A DNA stretch of 5,166 nucleotides from an uncultured Bacteroidota bacterium (GTDB taxonomy: Bacteria > Bacteroidota > Bacteroidia > UKL13-3): assembly GCA_903898215.1 (NCBI GenBank), contig CAIUEQ010000025.1, forward strand, positions 1 to 5,166, in the 5' to 3' direction. Shown in pieces: positions 3,596 to 5,166 of this stretch (position 1 is the stretch's first letter; each line of letters begins with the position of its first letter). Position numbers and translations under genes: made by a program. The notes under the pieces are model-generated. The model did no database searches and was not told where the DNA came from. It worked only from the letters and a program-made list of their open reading frames with translations.

Positions 3596-5166
3596 TTACG
3601 CTTTTTGCGATTGATTGTCTTTCATGAATTTTCGGATACTTTTTAATTTATCTTCTAATTGTGTGATCTGTTTTTGAGCACCGTTGATTTTATCTTTGAT
3701 CTGTTCAACCATCGGATTGTCGCCTTTTACGCGAGCAAAAAATCCAAGATTATTATCCCAAGTTTCCATATCGGTACGAAGATCTTTAATTTTATCCTGA
3801 ATAAATTTCTCTTCACGTTTTACTTTCATCATTCCATTTGGCGAACCGATCATTGCTTCAAGATGTGATTTCTCTTTCATCTCACGCAATTCATTATTTG
3901 CCTGACGGAATTTTTGAAATACCTGATCGTTGATTTCAGAATATTTTTTACTTACAGCTTCTTTTGCACTGATAGGTACAAAACCTGTATTGTTCCATTC
4001 ATCCTGAATAGCTTTTAGCTCATGAATAATATTTGCCCCATCTTCTTTTTCCAACAGTTCAGTTAGTTTTTGAATGAGGCTATTTTTTAATTCAAGATTT
4101 TTCTTTTGCTCTTCAATCTGACCTGAATAATGCTCGGCTTTTTTAGCAAAGAAAGCATCACAAGCACTGCGAAAACGTTTCCAAATTGCATCCGAAATTT
4201 TCTCATGAACAGGTCCGGTTTTTTTCCAATCTTCCTGAAGTCTTTTGATGTCTTCAGTTTGTCTGTTCAGGTCAATAATATTTGAAGATATTGCTTCAGC
4301 CTTTTCACACAATGCTGTTTTATCTTTTAGATTTTTCTCACGTTCGGCATGATGAATTTTAAAGAAAGCATTTTTATTATTAAAAAATTGATTGCGGGCA
4401 TTCTTAAAATCGTTCCACACAGTTTCTCTAAATTTCATCGGCACCATTCCGATTTTTTTCCAATCTTCCATTAACTGGTTGCTTACTGTGCTTTTTTCGA
4501 GCCATTCTTTGATACGAGTTGTATTAAAGTTTGATAACTCAAGAGCTTTTACCAGGAGTTCTTTTTTTGCATCCAGATTCTCTTCGCGTTTTTTATCAGC
4601 TTCAACTTGAAATGCTTTAATCATTTCAAAAATCTTATCACATTCTTGCTTAAATCTGTTCCAAATATCTTCATTGGATTCAGCAGGAACAGGACCAATC
4701 ACTCTCCATTCTTCCTGATATTTTTTAAGCATAATTAATGCTTTTTTGATATTAGGTTCAAGGGCAAGTTCAGTTACTTTTTTTGTGAGGTCAATTTTTT
4801 GATCAAGATTTTTTCTTCTGTCAAGATCCTTCAATTCATTGAACATACTAAGTCTGTCATAAAATTTATGAATCAGCACATGATATGTTTCCCAAAGTTT
4901 TTCAACTTGTTCCTTTGGAACGTTTCTTACATTTTTCCATTCAGTTTGAAGTTCTTTAAGTTTCTTCAAACTGTCTTTGGTTTCCTCTGTTTCAGTCAGT
5001 TCTTTTATTTGATCAAGAATTGCTTGTTTCTTATTTAGGTTAACCGTTTTTTCAGCTTCCTGACGCGATTTTTCGTCAAATTTTTTCTGTCTTAATTGTT
5101 TAACAGCATCATTATATAACTCACGAGAGTTATCAGATTTTAATTCAAAATCATCTTTTACTCCAC
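3596..5166 (-). CDS. DUF349 repeat protein (5' end outside the window)
   Basis: The frame is open to the window edge with no stop, giving at least 522 residues. The TTG at 4967-4969 is an internal Leu and not a start. Five DUF349 repeats of about 77-82 residues are visible. Each is centred on a W-x3-G/R-x-V pattern: EWKNVRNVP, EWRVIGPVP, DWKKIGMVP, DWKKTGPVH and EWNNTGFVP, with Trp at visible residues 76, 153, 235, 313 and 390. A second Trp about 20-23 residues later (in LWETYH, IWNRF, VWNDF, IWKRF) is replaced by Ser in the fifth repeat. The C-terminal 90 residues (about 433-522) are highly charged and likely coiled coil. The protein is cytosolic and helical, and its function is unknown. It is the upstream partner of the methyltransferase, with which it shares a zero-gap TAA|ATG junction. 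Confidence 0.85.
   Translation of the reverse strand, partial: GVKDDFELKSDNSRELYNDAVKQLRQKKFDEKSRQEAEKTVNLNKKQAILDQIKELTETEETKDSLKKLKELQTEWKNVRNVPKEQVEKLWETYHVLIHKFYDRLSMFNELKDLDRRKNLDQKIDLTKKVTELALEPNIKKALIMLKKYQEEWRVIGPVPAESNEDIWNRFKQECDKIFEMIKAFQVEADKKREENLDAKKELLVKALELSNFNTTRIKEWLEKSTVSNQLMEDWKKIGMVPMKFRETVWNDFKNARNQFFNNKNAFFKIHHAEREKNLKDKTALCEKAEAISSNIIDLNRQTEDIKRLQEDWKKTGPVHEKISDAIWKRFRSACDAFFAKKAEHYSGQIEEQKKNLELKNSLIQKLTELLEKEDGANIIHELKAIQDEWNNTGFVPISAKEAVSKKYSEINDQVFQKFRQANNELREMKEKSHLEAMIGSPNGMMKVKREEKFIQDKIKDLRTDMETWDNNLGFFARVKGDNPMVEQIKDKINGAQKQITQLEDKLKSIRKFMKDNQSQKA

Noticed and set aside
4967..4969. TTG as the start of the DUF349 gene.
   Set aside because: The frame stays open upstream to the window edge with the same Lys/Glu-rich character, so the true start lies outside the window.
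3659..5038. Forward frames of 69-79 codons at 3659-3868, 4392-4610 and 4799-5038.
   Set aside because: They are antisense to the DUF349 gene and rich in Phe, Ser and Ile, as expected from reading AAA/GAA codons backwards.

Overview
The window looks like a Bacteroidota chromosome. It is AT-rich, the genes lack convincing Shine-Dalgarno sequences, there is a Bacteroidota-type -7 box (TAnnTTTG) ahead of one operon, and a DUF349 repeat protein is paired with an HSPF-type class I methyltransferase, a combination I associate with that phylum. The phylum call is an inference from these traits and not a database match.

Left half (1-2767): this is best read as the distal end of an integron-type gene cassette array. 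Three sites of about 132 bp (about 10-142, 1733-1864, 2642-2773) each fold on one strand into a long imperfect hairpin and each end in AACGTTA. Each gene unit lies upstream of a site in the same orientation. The decisive detail is the end-matching expected of cassettes. The first bases of unit 1 (TTATGGGC, 137-144) are the exact reverse complement of the left end of site 2 (GCCCATAA, 1731-1738). The first bases of unit 2 (GTTATATGCG, 1858-1867) are the exact reverse complement of the left end of site 3 (CGCATATAAC, 2639-2648). Cassette 1 (137-1858) carries one gene, a 512-residue reverse transcriptase of the Abi/UG (defence-associated) kind with a YRDD catalytic box and a helical C-terminal region. 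Cassette 2 (1859-2767) carries a HigBA-type toxin-antitoxin pair with its own promoter and a candidate operator. No integrase gene is in view, so this is either the far end of a chromosomal integron or an integrase-less attC cluster.

Right half (2768-5166): two minus-strand genes that look like resident chromosome, a DUF349 repeat protein (5' end beyond the window) followed with no spacing (TAA|ATG) by a class I SAM-dependent methyltransferase. The methyltransferase stop codon lies only 18 bases from the recombination point of the last attC site, so the array abuts the 3' end of this operon.

Functional reading: a probable phage-defence reverse transcriptase and a toxin-antitoxin module sit side by side as separate mobile cassettes next to a housekeeping operon. 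The toxin-antitoxin pair may stabilise the array. The reverse transcriptase cassette has only 48 bp ahead of its start codon, which leaves little room for a partner RNA and suggests a protein-only system.
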